10,379 nucleotides of DNA. Origin: an uncultured Erysipelotrichaceae bacterium (GTDB lineage: Bacteria > Bacillota_I > Bacilli_A > Acholeplasmatales > Anaeroplasmataceae). Below the pieces are notes generated by a model that was not told where the DNA came from, ran no database searches, and was given only the letters and a program-made list of their open reading frames with translations. This document shows, piece by piece, positions 1 through 6,305 of this stretch (the stretch's first letter is position 1; every line of letters begins with the position of its first letter). The DNA lies in contig CADBQV010000171.1 of the NCBI GenBank assembly GCA_902796895.1, positions 1 to 10,379 on the forward strand. Direction: 5' to 3'. Both the position numbers and the translations under genes were made by a program.

Positions 1-589
1 CAAACAATCCGGTGGTAGTGGTTTCTATGGTGTTGTTAAGATGAGATTTGAACCAGCTGAAGAAAACGTCTTCGATGAAGAAGTCTTCGGTGGAGCCGTT
101 CCTAAAAACTATTTCCCAGCTGTTGAAAAAGGTTTCTTTGAAGCATGTGAAAAAGGCTTACTTGCAGGTTATCCTGTAATTGGCGTTCATGCTATATTAA
201 AAGATGGTAAATATCACCCAGTTGATTCAAATGAATTAGCATTCAAGATGGCTGCAATATTAGCATTTAAGGATGCATATCCTAACTGCAAGCCAATTAT
301 CCTTGAACCAATTATTAAAATAGTTGTTACAGTTAATGGCGATGTAGTTGGTGATATTTTATCTGATTTAAATCAAAGAAGAGCTAAAATTATTGGTATG
401 GATGTAAATTCAGTAGGTCTTCAAAAGATTACTGCATTAGTTCCTGAATCTGAAATTTTAGAATATGTAAATGATTTAAAGAGTATCACTCAAGGTGCCG
501 GCTTCTTTAATAGAGAATTCTATAATTATGAAAAAGCACCTCAAGATATTCAAGAAAAATTAATTAAGGCTTACGCAGAAGCTAAATAA
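1..589 (+). CDS. Elongation factor G family protein (EF-G2-like), C-terminal part; 5' end outside window
   Basis: This is the end of an EF-G-type ribosomal translocase: domain IV, which reaches into the decoding site, and domain V. The reading frame is open from base 2 with no start, so the GTPase domain lies upstream of the window. Visible family signatures are QSGGSGFYG, GGAVPKNYFPAVEKG, LAGYPVIGV, the YHPVDSNELAFKMAA loop (the histidine matching the domain IV tip histidine of E. coli EF-G is kept), LEPIIKI and GDILSDLNQRRAKIIGMD of domain V. The compact domain IV and the wording of these motifs look closer to the EF-G2 paralogues of clostridia and Thermotoga than to the main fusA product, but this is judged from remembered sequences. 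Such paralogues are translational GTPases whose role is poorly settled. The gene ends in TAA and is followed at once by a terminator, so it closes its transcript. EF-G family membership is very sure; the subfamily is moderately sure. Confidence 0.9.
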   Translation, partial: KQSGGSGFYGVVKMRFEPAEENVFDEEVFGGAVPKNYFPAVEKGFFEACEKGLLAGYPVIGVHAILKDGKYHPVDSNELAFKMAAILAFKDAYPNCKPIILEPIIKIVVTVNGDVVGDILSDLNQRRAKIIGMDVNSVGLQKITALVPESEILEYVNDLKSITQGAGFFNREFYNYEKAPQDIQEKLIKAYAEAK

Positions 590-592
590 TTT

Positions 593-631
593 AAAAAAAG
601 GGTTAATTTTACAAAAAATTAATCCTTTTTT
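593..631 (+). terminator. Rho-independent terminator after the EF-G-like gene
   Basis: An A-rich arm at 593-610 ending in GGGTTAATTTT pairs with 614-631 (AAAAATTAATCC followed by TTTTTT). There is one G-U pair in the stem and a very short loop. The hairpin starts four bases after the stop codon and its 3' arm supplies the U-tract. Confidence 0.85.
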
Positions 632-636
632 AAGTG

Positions 637-662
637 TATAATTTTAAAATTTATTATATAAT
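637..662 (+). promoter_or_regulatory. Candidate -10 elements for the pepF unit
   Basis: Perfect TATAAT hexamers occur at 637-642 and 657-662, between the preceding terminator and the pepF ribosome binding site. Neither has a convincing -35 at 16-18 bp, and the region is so AT-rich that chance matches are expected. Since the terminator ends at 631, a promoter somewhere in 632-672 is needed to express pepF. Confidence 0.3.
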
Positions 663-672
663 AAATTTGTTT

Positions 673-677
673 GGAGG
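673..677 (+). promoter_or_regulatory. Ribosome binding site that sets the pepF start
   Basis: GGAGG sits eight bases before ATG 686. A longer reading frame could start at TTG 671, but that codon overlaps the Shine-Dalgarno itself, so ATG 686 is the real start. Confidence 0.85.
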
Positions 678-685
678 TTTACTAT

Positions 686-2449
686 ATGAAAAATGAATGG
701 AATTTAGAATTAATCTATAAAAATAAAGAAGATTATGAAAATGATATTAAAAATGTCTTAAATTATGTTAGTGAATTAGAATCACTTAAGGGGAAATTAA
801 ATAATAAGGATTCAATATTAAAATATTGTAAATATAATACATTATTTGAACAAACATTATCTAAAGTATTTTCATATGCTCATCAAAAGCATGATTTAAA
901 TCAAAAGGATATTGATTCATTTAAAGAATTTCAAAGAATATATCAATTATATTTACAATCAATATCTAAATTATCTTTTATTGAACCAGAATTATTAAAT
1001 AATGATTTAGAATTTTTATTAGATATTTGTAAAAATAATAAGGAAGTATGTCAATATAAATTTATATTTGAAAAAATATTTAAATTACAAGAACATGTAA
1101 GAAGTGTTGAAATTGAAGGTGTAATGTCAGCTTATAACGATTCAACATCAGGATATACTAATTTATATGATAATTTAGTAGTTAAAGATAATAAGCCTAA
1201 AGAAATTGAAATCAATAATGAAAAAATAAGTGTATCAATGGCTAATTATTCTTTATTACTTGAAAATACAAAAAGCCAAGATGATAGAAGAAAAATTGCA
1301 GAAGCTCAGTATTCATTTTATCAAGATCATAAAAATACCTTTGCAGGAATTTATAAAGGTATAATGGCATCACTAAATGCTGAAAGAATTAATAGAGGAT
1401 ATAAATCAACTTTAGAATTCTTACTTGATAGAAATAATATATCAACTGATGTATTTTTATCTTTAATTGATGTTGCAGCTAACAATAATGATGCAATTAA
1501 AAAATATTATGATTTAAAAAAGAAATATTTTAAATTAGATAAATTATATACATTTGATAGATTCTTACAAATTAATAAATCTAATATTGATTTTTCTTAT
1601 GAGAAAATGAAAGAATTAGTATTAGATGCTGATAAATTCTTTGGTGATGATTTTTATAATAAAGCTAAATTAGCATTAGAAGATGGAAGAGTATCAGTAG
1701 AAGCTAAAGATGGTAAGACTACAGGTGCTTATTCAACAAGCGTATATGATAGTGGTACATTTATCCTACTTAATAATAACAATAGCTTAGATTCTGCATT
1801 TACACTAGCCCATGAGGCAGGACATTCAATACATTCAATTTATTCAATTGAGGCACAACCATTTGAATTATCAGAATATACTATCTTTGTTGCTGAAGTA
1901 GCATCTACATTTAATGAAGCAAGATTCTTAGATTATTTATTAAGTAAGACAAATAATAAAGAAGAAAGAATTACATTACTTCAAAAGGCTATTGATAATA
2001 TAATTGCGACATTCTACCGTCAAGCATTATTTGCTAATTATGAATATTTAGCATTTAAAAAATATGAAGATGGTGAAGTTATCGATTCAGAAGTATTATC
2101 TAATATAATGAAAGATCTATATATGAAATATTATGGTTTAAATTTAGATGATGAAGAATTTACTAAATTAGTTTGGGTATATATTCCTCATTTATATCAT
2201 AGTCCATTTTATGTATATCAATACGCAACAAGCTATGCAGCTAGTGCTTTAATTTATGAAAATGTTAAAAATGGTGATAAAGAAGCATTTGATAAATATA
2301 TTAATTTATTAAAATCAGGTGGCAGTGATTATCCTATTAATTTACTTAAAAAAGCAGGCGTTGATTTAACTAAGAAGGATGCCTTCTTAGCAGTAGCTAG
2401 AAAGCTTGATATGTTAGTTAATAAGCTTGAAGAAGAATTAAAATTATAA
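686..2449 (+). CDS. pepF: Oligoendopeptidase F (M3 family zinc metallopeptidase)
   Basis: The 587-residue product matches the family length of about 600. It is a cytosolic zinc endopeptidase that cuts short peptides of roughly 7-17 residues, typically finishing the breakdown of imported or proteasomal-type peptides. The zinc site is visible: HEAGH at residues 376-380 (H376, H380 as ligands, E377 as catalytic base), and E404 in the segment AEVASTFNE as the likely third ligand. Near the C-terminus, PHLYHSPFYVYQYATSYAAS (H502, with tyrosines 504, 509, 511 and 513) matches the substrate-binding strip conserved in PepF (usually PHFYYNFYVYQYATG), with small changes such as S for G after YAT. The N-terminal ~200 residues are the helical PepF-type N domain. 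No signal peptide is seen. The start at ATG 686 is fixed by GGAGG at 673-677. It forms a unit with the small membrane protein two bases downstream. PepF assignment is firm; the exact peptide preference cannot be read from sequence. Confidence 0.94.
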   Translation: MKNEWNLELIYKNKEDYENDIKNVLNYVSELESLKGKLNNKDSILKYCKYNTLFEQTLSKVFSYAHQKHDLNQKDIDSFKEFQRIYQLYLQSISKLSFIEPELLNNDLEFLLDICKNNKEVCQYKFIFEKIFKLQEHVRSVEIEGVMSAYNDSTSGYTNLYDNLVVKDNKPKEIEINNEKISVSMANYSLLLENTKSQDDRRKIAEAQYSFYQDHKNTFAGIYKGIMASLNAERINRGYKSTLEFLLDRNNISTDVFLSLIDVAANNNDAIKKYYDLKKKYFKLDKLYTFDRFLQINKSNIDFSYEKMKELVLDADKFFGDDFYNKAKLALEDGRVSVEAKDGKTTGAYSTSVYDSGTFILLNNNNSLDSAFTLAHEAGHSIHSIYSIEAQPFELSEYTIFVAEVASTFNEARFLDYLLSKTNNKEERITLLQKAIDNIIATFYRQALFANYEYLAFKKYEDGEVIDSEVLSNIMKDLYMKYYGLNLDDEEFTKLVWVYIPHLYHSPFYVYQYATSYAASALIYENVKNGDKEAFDKYINLLKSGGSDYPINLLKKAGVDLTKKDAFLAVARKLDMLVNKLEEELKL

Positions 2450-2451
2450 TT

Positions 2452-2766
2452 ATGGAAGATAAAATATTATTATATAGTAAAAAATATCGTAAGCATCAAT
2501 TAAGATTAACTAAAGTAATTACCATAATGATTTTTATATTTGGTATATTATGTATTATTGGTGGTACCTTTTTATCATTTTATTTTTCAAATGATATAAA
2601 AGTATTTATAGGGGTTATAGTAGTTATTAGTGGTATTTTAGATATTTTATTATCATTTAAATTTAATAAAAGAATGACAAATACAATTAATGATTATTCT
2701 GATACTGAATGTGCAAGAAGATATTGTAAGGTATATGGAATAAGCTTAGAAGAAGAAAAAAAATAA
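2452..2766 (+). CDS. Small two-helix membrane protein, function unknown
   Basis: I do not recognise this 104-residue protein. It has a basic N-terminus (about 1-21, rich in K and R), a hydrophobic helix at about 22-45, a short loop, and a second helix at about 49-69. A hydrophilic tail with DTECARRYCKVYGIS ends in lysines. By the positive-inside rule both ends should be cytoplasmic, giving a hairpin in the membrane. The tail sequence with two cysteines (CARRYC) is the part most likely to be conserved and functional. The start ATG lies two bases after the pepF stop. The only Shine-Dalgarno-like sequence is the GAAGAAGAA run inside the pepF end (about 2428-2436), rather far upstream, so it is probably translated by coupling to pepF. 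It shares the terminator with the convergent UPF0154 gene. It is real as judged by composition and position, but no role is proposed. Confidence 0.7.
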   Translation: MEDKILLYSKKYRKHQLRLTKVITIMIFIFGILCIIGGTFLSFYFSNDIKVFIGVIVVISGILDILLSFKFNKRMTNTINDYSDTECARRYCKVYGISLEEEKK

Positions 2767-2790
2767 GAATCGACTTGATTCTTATTTTTT
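2756..2790. terminator. Shared bidirectional terminator between convergent genes
   Basis: The arm AATAAGAATC (2762-2771) pairs perfectly with GATTCTTATT (2777-2786) around the 5-base loop GACTT. It is flanked by an A-run (2756-2763) and a T-run (2785-2790), so it gives a U-tract in both directions. The stop codons of both flanking genes (TAA at 2764-2766 on plus, TAA at 2784-2782 on minus) lie in the stem and pair with one another. Confidence 0.88.
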
Positions 2791-3042
2791 GTTTTTCTTA
2801 TCTTTTTTGTTATCTTCAATACCATTAGATTCGTTCATTGAACGCATAACAGCTCTTACTTGTTTTTCTGATGGTGTTCTACCCATTTGAGCCATCATAA
2901 TTCTAATAGTTTCTTCACTAATAGGTGGATTTTCCTTTAAGTGCTTTTTGAATAATTTTCTAGTAACAAAGAATGTAGTAATAGCACTTGCTAAAATTAC
3001 TAGAATTAATATAATGATAAATTGCCATATTTCAAACCACAT
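2782..3042 (-). CDS. UPF0154 (YneF-type) single-pass membrane protein
   Basis: This 86-residue product belongs to UPF0154, represented by YneF of Bacillus subtilis and small membrane proteins of many Firmicutes and Mollicutes. Its biochemical function is not established. One N-terminal transmembrane helix (about residues 6-26) is followed by the family's conserved block at 36-69: KENPPISEETIRIMMAQMGR, then TPSEKQVRAVMRSMN. A lysine-rich tail (79-86) completes it. Length is slightly above the usual 70-80 because of this tail. The ATG has a good Shine-Dalgarno, AAAGGAGT on the minus strand (3051-3058), eight bases upstream, and a convincing promoter at 3075-3103. Family assignment is firm. Confidence 0.9.
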   Translation of the reverse strand: MWFEIWQFIIILILVILASAITTFFVTRKLFKKHLKENPPISEETIRIMMAQMGRTPSEKQVRAVMRSMNESNGIEDNKKDKKNKK

Positions 3043-3074
3043 AGTAAATAACTCCTTTAAAATAAACTAGATAT

Positions 3075-3103
3075 ATTTTACACTTTTATTGTATAAAATT
3101 CAA
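3075..3103 (-). promoter_or_regulatory. Promoter of the UPF0154 gene
   Basis: Read on the minus strand: TTGAAT (3103-3098), a 17-bp spacer, then TAAAAT (3080-3075). Spacing is ideal, each box has one or two changes from consensus, and the expected start lies just upstream of the AAAGGAGT ribosome binding site. Confidence 0.65.
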
Positions 3104-3148
3104 TATTAAATCGATTTTTATTATATAAAATATTTACATAAATATTTA

Positions 3149-3178
3149 TTTACAAAATATCTAAATAAATGGTATAAT
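3149..3178 (+). promoter_or_regulatory. Promoter of the ferredoxin gene, with extended -10
   Basis: TTTACA at 3149-3154, an 18-bp spacer, then a perfect TATAAT at 3173-3178 preceded by TGG (an extended TGn element). The transcript would start near 3185, leaving a leader of fewer than 20 bases that is mostly the AAAGGAGG ribosome binding site (3186-3193). Confidence 0.75.
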
Positions 3179-3201
3179 AAAGAAAAAAGGAGGATGTAGT
3201 T

Positions 3202-3372
3202 ATGCCTAGAAAAGTAGTTGAAGATGCTTGTATCGCATGTGGTGCTTGTGCTGGTGAATGTCCAGTAAGTGCAATTACTGTTGATGACGTTTCTCATATC
3301 GATGCAGATACTTGTATTGATTGTGGAGCTTGTCAAGGTGTTTGTCCAGTAGACGCAATCGTTGAAGCATAA
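3202..3372 (+). CDS. Small 2[4Fe-4S] ferredoxin (clostridial type)
   Basis: This is a 56-residue soluble electron carrier with two CxxCxxCxxxCP cluster motifs: C10, C13, C16, C20-P21 and C38, C41, C44, C48-P49. As in all such ferredoxins, the fourth cysteine of one motif is expected to ligate the cluster mainly held by the other. The two halves are internally similar ([17 protein letters not shown] and [17 protein letters not shown]), showing the ancestral duplication. Length and acidic composition are those of low-potential clostridial ferredoxins, which serve enzymes such as pyruvate:ferredoxin oxidoreductase or hydrogenase in anaerobes. No partner enzyme lies nearby, so the gene is a stand-alone unit with its own promoter and terminator. 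The start ATG follows AAAGGAGG by eight bases. A longer open frame on the opposite strand across this region is only its shadow. Confidence 0.96.
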   Translation: MPRKVVEDACIACGACAGECPVSAITVDDVSHIDADTCIDCGACQGVCPVDAIVEA

Positions 3373-3390
3373 TTTTATAAAATAAAAAAG

Positions 3391-3420
3391 AAACTGATGA
3401 TTAATTTCATCAGTTTTTTT
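3391..3420 (+). terminator. Terminator of the ferredoxin gene
   Basis: AAACTGATGA (3391-3400) pairs perfectly with TCATCAGTTT (3407-3416) around a 6-base loop and runs into a seven-base T-tract (3414-3420). Confidence 0.92.
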
Positions 3421-3423
3421 GTT

Positions 3424-3453
3424 AAAAAAACCATTAAGTTTAATCTTAATGGT
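3424..3453 (-). terminator. Terminator of plsY
   Basis: ACCATTAAG (3430-3438) pairs perfectly with CTTAATGGT (3445-3453) around a 6-base loop. The seven A's at 3424-3430 give the U-tract when read on the minus strand. It begins two bases past the plsY stop and lies back to back with the ferredoxin terminator. Confidence 0.9.
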
Positions 3454-3455
3454 CA

Positions 3456-4158
3456 CTATGCTTTAGCTTTATTTTTCTTAAATGAATTTTCAGTTCCATT
3501 TAATAATCTTTTATAATTTTTAATATGTTTTACAAATATTAATATAGATACTAAGCTTATTATTATACATGTTGTAAGTGATGTCTTACTTATTATATAT
3601 AAGCCATCATTAATATCAATATTAGGTATACCTACAAAATATAATACCCATGATGTTATTAATACAGTAAGTGTTGCGAATGTAGATGCAAGTGATACAT
3701 AACCAGTTGAATATAAGACTATTACAAATGCTACTAAGCATAATAGTCCAGCTAAAGGACAAATTAGAAGAACTACACCAAGTGATGTAGCAACTGCCTT
3801 ACCACCTTTAAAATCTAAGAATATTGAAAATGAATGACCAAGTATAGCAGCAAGGCCAAACCATAAATCCTCAATAGGAAGTGTACATACATTTGTTAAT
3901 CTTAATGTTTTAACAATGATTATAATTACCATTCCTTTAAATACATCTAAGAAAAATACTATAAATCCTATTTTTTTTACCTAAAACTCTAATAGCGTTT
4001 GTTGAACCAATATTTTTGCTTCCATAGTATCTAATATCTTTATCACAGGCAAGTTTACCAACAATTATTCCAAATGGTATTGAACCTATAAAATAAGATA
4101 TTATAAGAAGTAATATTGAAAGTAATATATATGAAGTTTCTACTGTAGATAAAAACAT
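3456..4158 (-). CDS. plsY: PlsY, acyl-phosphate:glycerol-3-phosphate acyltransferase, split by a +1 frameshift
   Basis: PlsY is a multi-pass membrane enzyme that moves an acyl group from acyl-phosphate (made by PlsX) to glycerol-3-phosphate, the first step of phospholipid synthesis in most Firmicutes. All three family motifs are present across the two frames: GSIPFG and [15 protein letters not shown] (about 25-60), [14 protein letters not shown] (107-120), and [13 protein letters not shown] (211-223, with N214 and E223). As written, the first frame (4158 down to 3937, 73 residues) leaves the family after LGKK and stops. The second frame (open through 3456) carries the rest. Removing one base from the run of eight at 3971-3978 joins them as [19 protein letters not shown] and gives a continuous 233-residue protein, a little longer than the usual 190-215. 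The start ATG (4158-4156) follows AAAGGAG by eight bases; an earlier in-frame ATG at 4194 lacks this. The perfect conservation on both sides argues for an active gene or a homopolymer error rather than decay. Confidence 0.9.
3971..3978 (-). other. plsY: Frameshift site in plsY: eight-base A run on the coding strand
   Basis: On the coding strand GGT is followed by eight A's and then TAGG. The upstream frame reads GGT AAA AAA AAT AGG and stops 11 codons later. Family sequence continues only in the +1 frame (AAA AAA ATA GGA TTT). Loss of one A, gain of two, a +1 ribosomal shift or polymerase slippage would each restore the enzyme. Confidence 0.85.
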
Positions 4159-4166
4159 ATAATCAA

Positions 4167-4173
4167 CTCCTTT
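4167..4173 (-). promoter_or_regulatory. Ribosome binding site that sets the plsY start
   Basis: AAAGGAG on the minus strand, eight bases before ATG 4158-4156. It selects this codon over the in-frame ATGs at 4194 and 4185, which would lie upstream of the Shine-Dalgarno and next to the promoter -10. Confidence 0.85.
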
Positions 4174-4185
4174 AAAAACATACAT

Positions 4186-4214
4186 ATTATACAATAATAT
4201 ATATAAATATGCAA
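4186..4214 (-). promoter_or_regulatory. Promoter of plsY
   Basis: Read on the minus strand: TTGCAT (4214-4209), a 17-bp spacer, then a perfect TATAAT (4191-4186). The start point would fall near 4180, giving a leader of about 20 bases. This is one of the best promoters in the window. Confidence 0.75.
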
Positions 4215-4307
4215 AATAATTTCAATAAATTTAAAACCAATTTTTTATTTTTAAATTATTGTTAAAAAAGTTCAAAAAATAGTTATGAAAGTATATTTTC
4301 ATTTATT

Positions 4308-4331
4308 GTTAATAATTAACATTTATGTTAA
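4308..4331. repeat. Overlapping inverted repeats between plsY and parE
   Basis: GTTAATAATTAAC (4308-4320) is a perfect 13-bp palindrome. It overlaps TTAACAT-TT-ATGTTAA (4316-4331), a perfect inverted repeat with 7-bp arms. The block ends 10 bp upstream of the candidate parE -10. It could be an operator; in DNA this AT-rich some symmetry arises by chance, so a regulatory role is only suggested. Confidence 0.4.
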
Positions 4332-4340
4332 TATATTAAA

Positions 4341-4349
4341 TGGTATATA
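4341..4349 (+). promoter_or_regulatory. Candidate extended -10 of the parE-parC operon
   Basis: TGG followed by TATATA resembles the TGG-TATAAT of the ferredoxin promoter. No good -35 lies at 16-18 bp, and the implied start (near 4356) would fall at the ribosome binding site, so the true promoter may lie slightly upstream. Confidence 0.35.
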
Positions 4350-4355
4350 TTTTTT

Positions 4356-4361
4356 AAGGGG
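4356..4361 (+). promoter_or_regulatory. Ribosome binding site for the GTG start of parE
   Basis: AAGGGG lies ten bases before GTG 4372. The ATG at 4365 is in another frame and only three bases from this site. The parE frame has a TGA at 4366, so GTG 4372 is the first possible start and includes the conserved N-terminus. Confidence 0.75.
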
Positions 4362-4371
4362 TTGATGAATA

Positions 4372-6303
4372 GTGGCCAAAAACACATATGACGATAGCTC
4401 GATAACAGTGCTTGAGGGACTTGAACATGTTAGAAAACGTCCTGGTATGTATATTGGATCAACAGATGAAAGAGGTTTACATCATCTTGTATGGGAGATT
4501 GTTGATAACGCAATAGATGAAGCACTTGCTGGCTATGGTAAGGAAATCGATGTTACAATTAATGAGGATAACTCAATTACAGTAGAGGATAATGGCCGTG
4601 GTGTACCATGTGGTATGCATCCTACTGGAAAAAACACAATGGAAATTATTTACACTAAGCTAAATGCTGGTGGTAAATTTGATAATAATGCATATAAAAC
4701 ATCTGGTGGACTTCATGGTGTAGGTGCATCTGTTACAAATGCACTTTCTACATATATGATAGTTACATCATATCGTGATGGAAAGATTCATCAAATTAAA
4801 TTTGAAAATGGTGGTAAAAAGGTATCTGATGTTGTAATACTTGGTGAAACTAGAAAGACAGGTACTACAGTTACATTTAAACCAGATTCAGAAATCTTTT
4901 CTACAACAGTTTATAATTTCGATACAATAAAAACTAGATTAAGAGAATCTGCCTTTTTAATTAAGAACCTTAAGATGGTTATTATTGATAGAAGAAATGG
5001 TAAAAAAGAAGAATTCGTATATGAAAATGGTATTTCAGAATATGTAGCATTCCTAACTAATGGTAAAAAGCCACTTCATAATGTTGCTTATTTTGAAGGT
5101 GTATATAATGTTCCAGATGTAAATGATGAAATCGAAATAGAAGTAGCTTTACAATTTACAAATGATTATAATGAAAAAATTGTTTCATTTGTTAATAATG
5201 TTAAAACTCAAGATGGTGGTACACATGAAACTGGTTTTAAATCAGCACTAACAAAAGCATTTAATGATTATGCTCATAAAATGAAATTAATTAAGGATAA
5301 TCAAACATTAGAAGGTGCTGATATAAGAACAGGTATGACTGCAGTTGTATCAGTAAGAATCAGTGAAAAGCTACTTGAATTTGAAGGACAAACTAAAGGT
5401 AAATTAGGTACTCCTGCAGCTAAAAGTGCAGTAGATACTATATTATCTGAAAAATTAGGATATTTCTTAGTTGAAAATAAATCATTATCAGAAGCACTTG
5501 TTCAAAAGGCATTAAAGGAAGCTGAGGCTCGTGCTGCATCTAGACGTGCAAGAGAGCAAGCAAGACTTGATAAGAGCCAAAAGGGTGAAAAGAATATTTC
5601 AGCTAAGCTTGCCCCAACAAGTGAGAAAAATAAAGAAATTAATGAGTTATATTTAGTTGAGGGTGATTCAGCTGGTGGTTCTGCAAAGCAAGGAAGAGAT
5701 AGAAGATTCCAAGCTATTTTACCTTTACGTGGTAAAGTATTAAATACTGAAAAGGCAACACTAGAAGCTGCAATGCAAAATGAAGAAATATCAACTATGA
5801 TATATACAATTGGTGCTGATTATGGTGCTAAATTTGATTTGAAAAAATGTAATTATAAAAAGATTATAATTATGACCGATGCCGATGATGATGGTGCCCA
5901 TATTCAAGTATTATTATTAACATTCTTCTTTAGATATATGAAGCCACTTGTTGAAGATGGAAGAATATATTTAGCATTGCCTCCACTATTTAAAATAACT
6001 AAACGTGGTAAAAAAGAAGAAATAGTTTATGCATGGACTAATGAAGAAAAAGATAAAATATTAAAAGAATGTAAATGTCCTACTATATTACAAAGATATA
6101 AAGGACTTGGTGAAATGAATGCTGAACAGCTTTGGGAAACAACAATGAATCCTGAAACTAGAACTTTAGTTAAGGTAGGAATTGATGATGAGGCTGAGGC
6201 TGAAAACCAAATTGAAGTATTAATGGGTAGTGATTCAAATAGAAGACGTGAATGGCTAGAAAACCATGTTCAATTTACACTTGAAGAAGAGGAAGGAGAA
6301 TAA
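4372..6303 (+). CDS. parE: DNA topoisomerase IV subunit B (ParE)
   Basis: This 643-residue product is the ATPase subunit of topoisomerase IV, which with ParC unlinks daughter chromosomes and relaxes supercoils. The N-terminal GHKL ATPase fold shows EIVDNAIDEA (E42 catalytic, N46 for magnesium), EDNGRGVP (72-79), the ATP lid GGKFDNNAYKTSGGLHGVG (100-118) and the PGMYIGS start motif. The transducer region follows, with QTKGKLG, the family's glutamine-lysine loop. The TOPRIM domain has EGDSAGGSAKQGRDRR (E430) and TDADDDGAHI (D503, D505, D507), which hold the metal for cleavage; the C-terminal YKGLGEMNAEQLWETTMNP is intact. The choice of ParE over GyrB rests on the IQVLLLTFF wording after the TOPRIM aspartates and on the partner being ParC. 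The start is a GTG. Divergent placement next to plsY is the arrangement seen in Bacillus and Staphylococcus. Family identity is essentially certain. Confidence 0.96.
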   Translation: MAKNTYDDSSITVLEGLEHVRKRPGMYIGSTDERGLHHLVWEIVDNAIDEALAGYGKEIDVTINEDNSITVEDNGRGVPCGMHPTGKNTMEIIYTKLNAGGKFDNNAYKTSGGLHGVGASVTNALSTYMIVTSYRDGKIHQIKFENGGKKVSDVVILGETRKTGTTVTFKPDSEIFSTTVYNFDTIKTRLRESAFLIKNLKMVIIDRRNGKKEEFVYENGISEYVAFLTNGKKPLHNVAYFEGVYNVPDVNDEIEIEVALQFTNDYNEKIVSFVNNVKTQDGGTHETGFKSALTKAFNDYAHKMKLIKDNQTLEGADIRTGMTAVVSVRISEKLLEFEGQTKGKLGTPAAKSAVDTILSEKLGYFLVENKSLSEALVQKALKEAEARAASRRAREQARLDKSQKGEKNISAKLAPTSEKNKEINELYLVEGDSAGGSAKQGRDRRFQAILPLRGKVLNTEKATLEAAMQNEEISTMIYTIGADYGAKFDLKKCNYKKIIIMTDADDDGAHIQVLLLTFFFRYMKPLVEDGRIYLALPPLFKITKRGKKEEIVYAWTNEEKDKILKECKCPTILQRYKGLGEMNAEQLWETTMNPETRTLVKVGIDDEAEAENQIEVLMGSDSNRRREWLENHVQFTLEEEEGE

Positions 6304-6305
6304 AA

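Noticed and set aside
671..685. TTG at 671 as an upstream start for pepF, adding five residues
   Set aside because: The codon overlaps the GGAGG ribosome binding site; ATG 686 has the correct spacing.
3121..3456. 111-residue open frame on the minus strand
   Set aside because: It lies opposite the ferredoxin gene, is rich in T, N, S and C as expected of an antisense reading of a cysteine-rich gene, and spans two terminators. It is a shadow.
3456..3932. The C-terminal plsY frame as an independent protein starting at ATG 3932
   Set aside because: The candidate start has AAAGGA abutting the ATG with no spacer, and the family match continues upstream of it to the homopolymer, so it is the second half of a shifted plsY.
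4365..4391. Eight-codon leader peptide starting at ATG 4365 and overlapping the parE start
   Set aside because: Only three bases separate it from the AAGGGG site, and it shows no regulatory pattern such as repeated codons or alternative hairpins. It is most likely chance.
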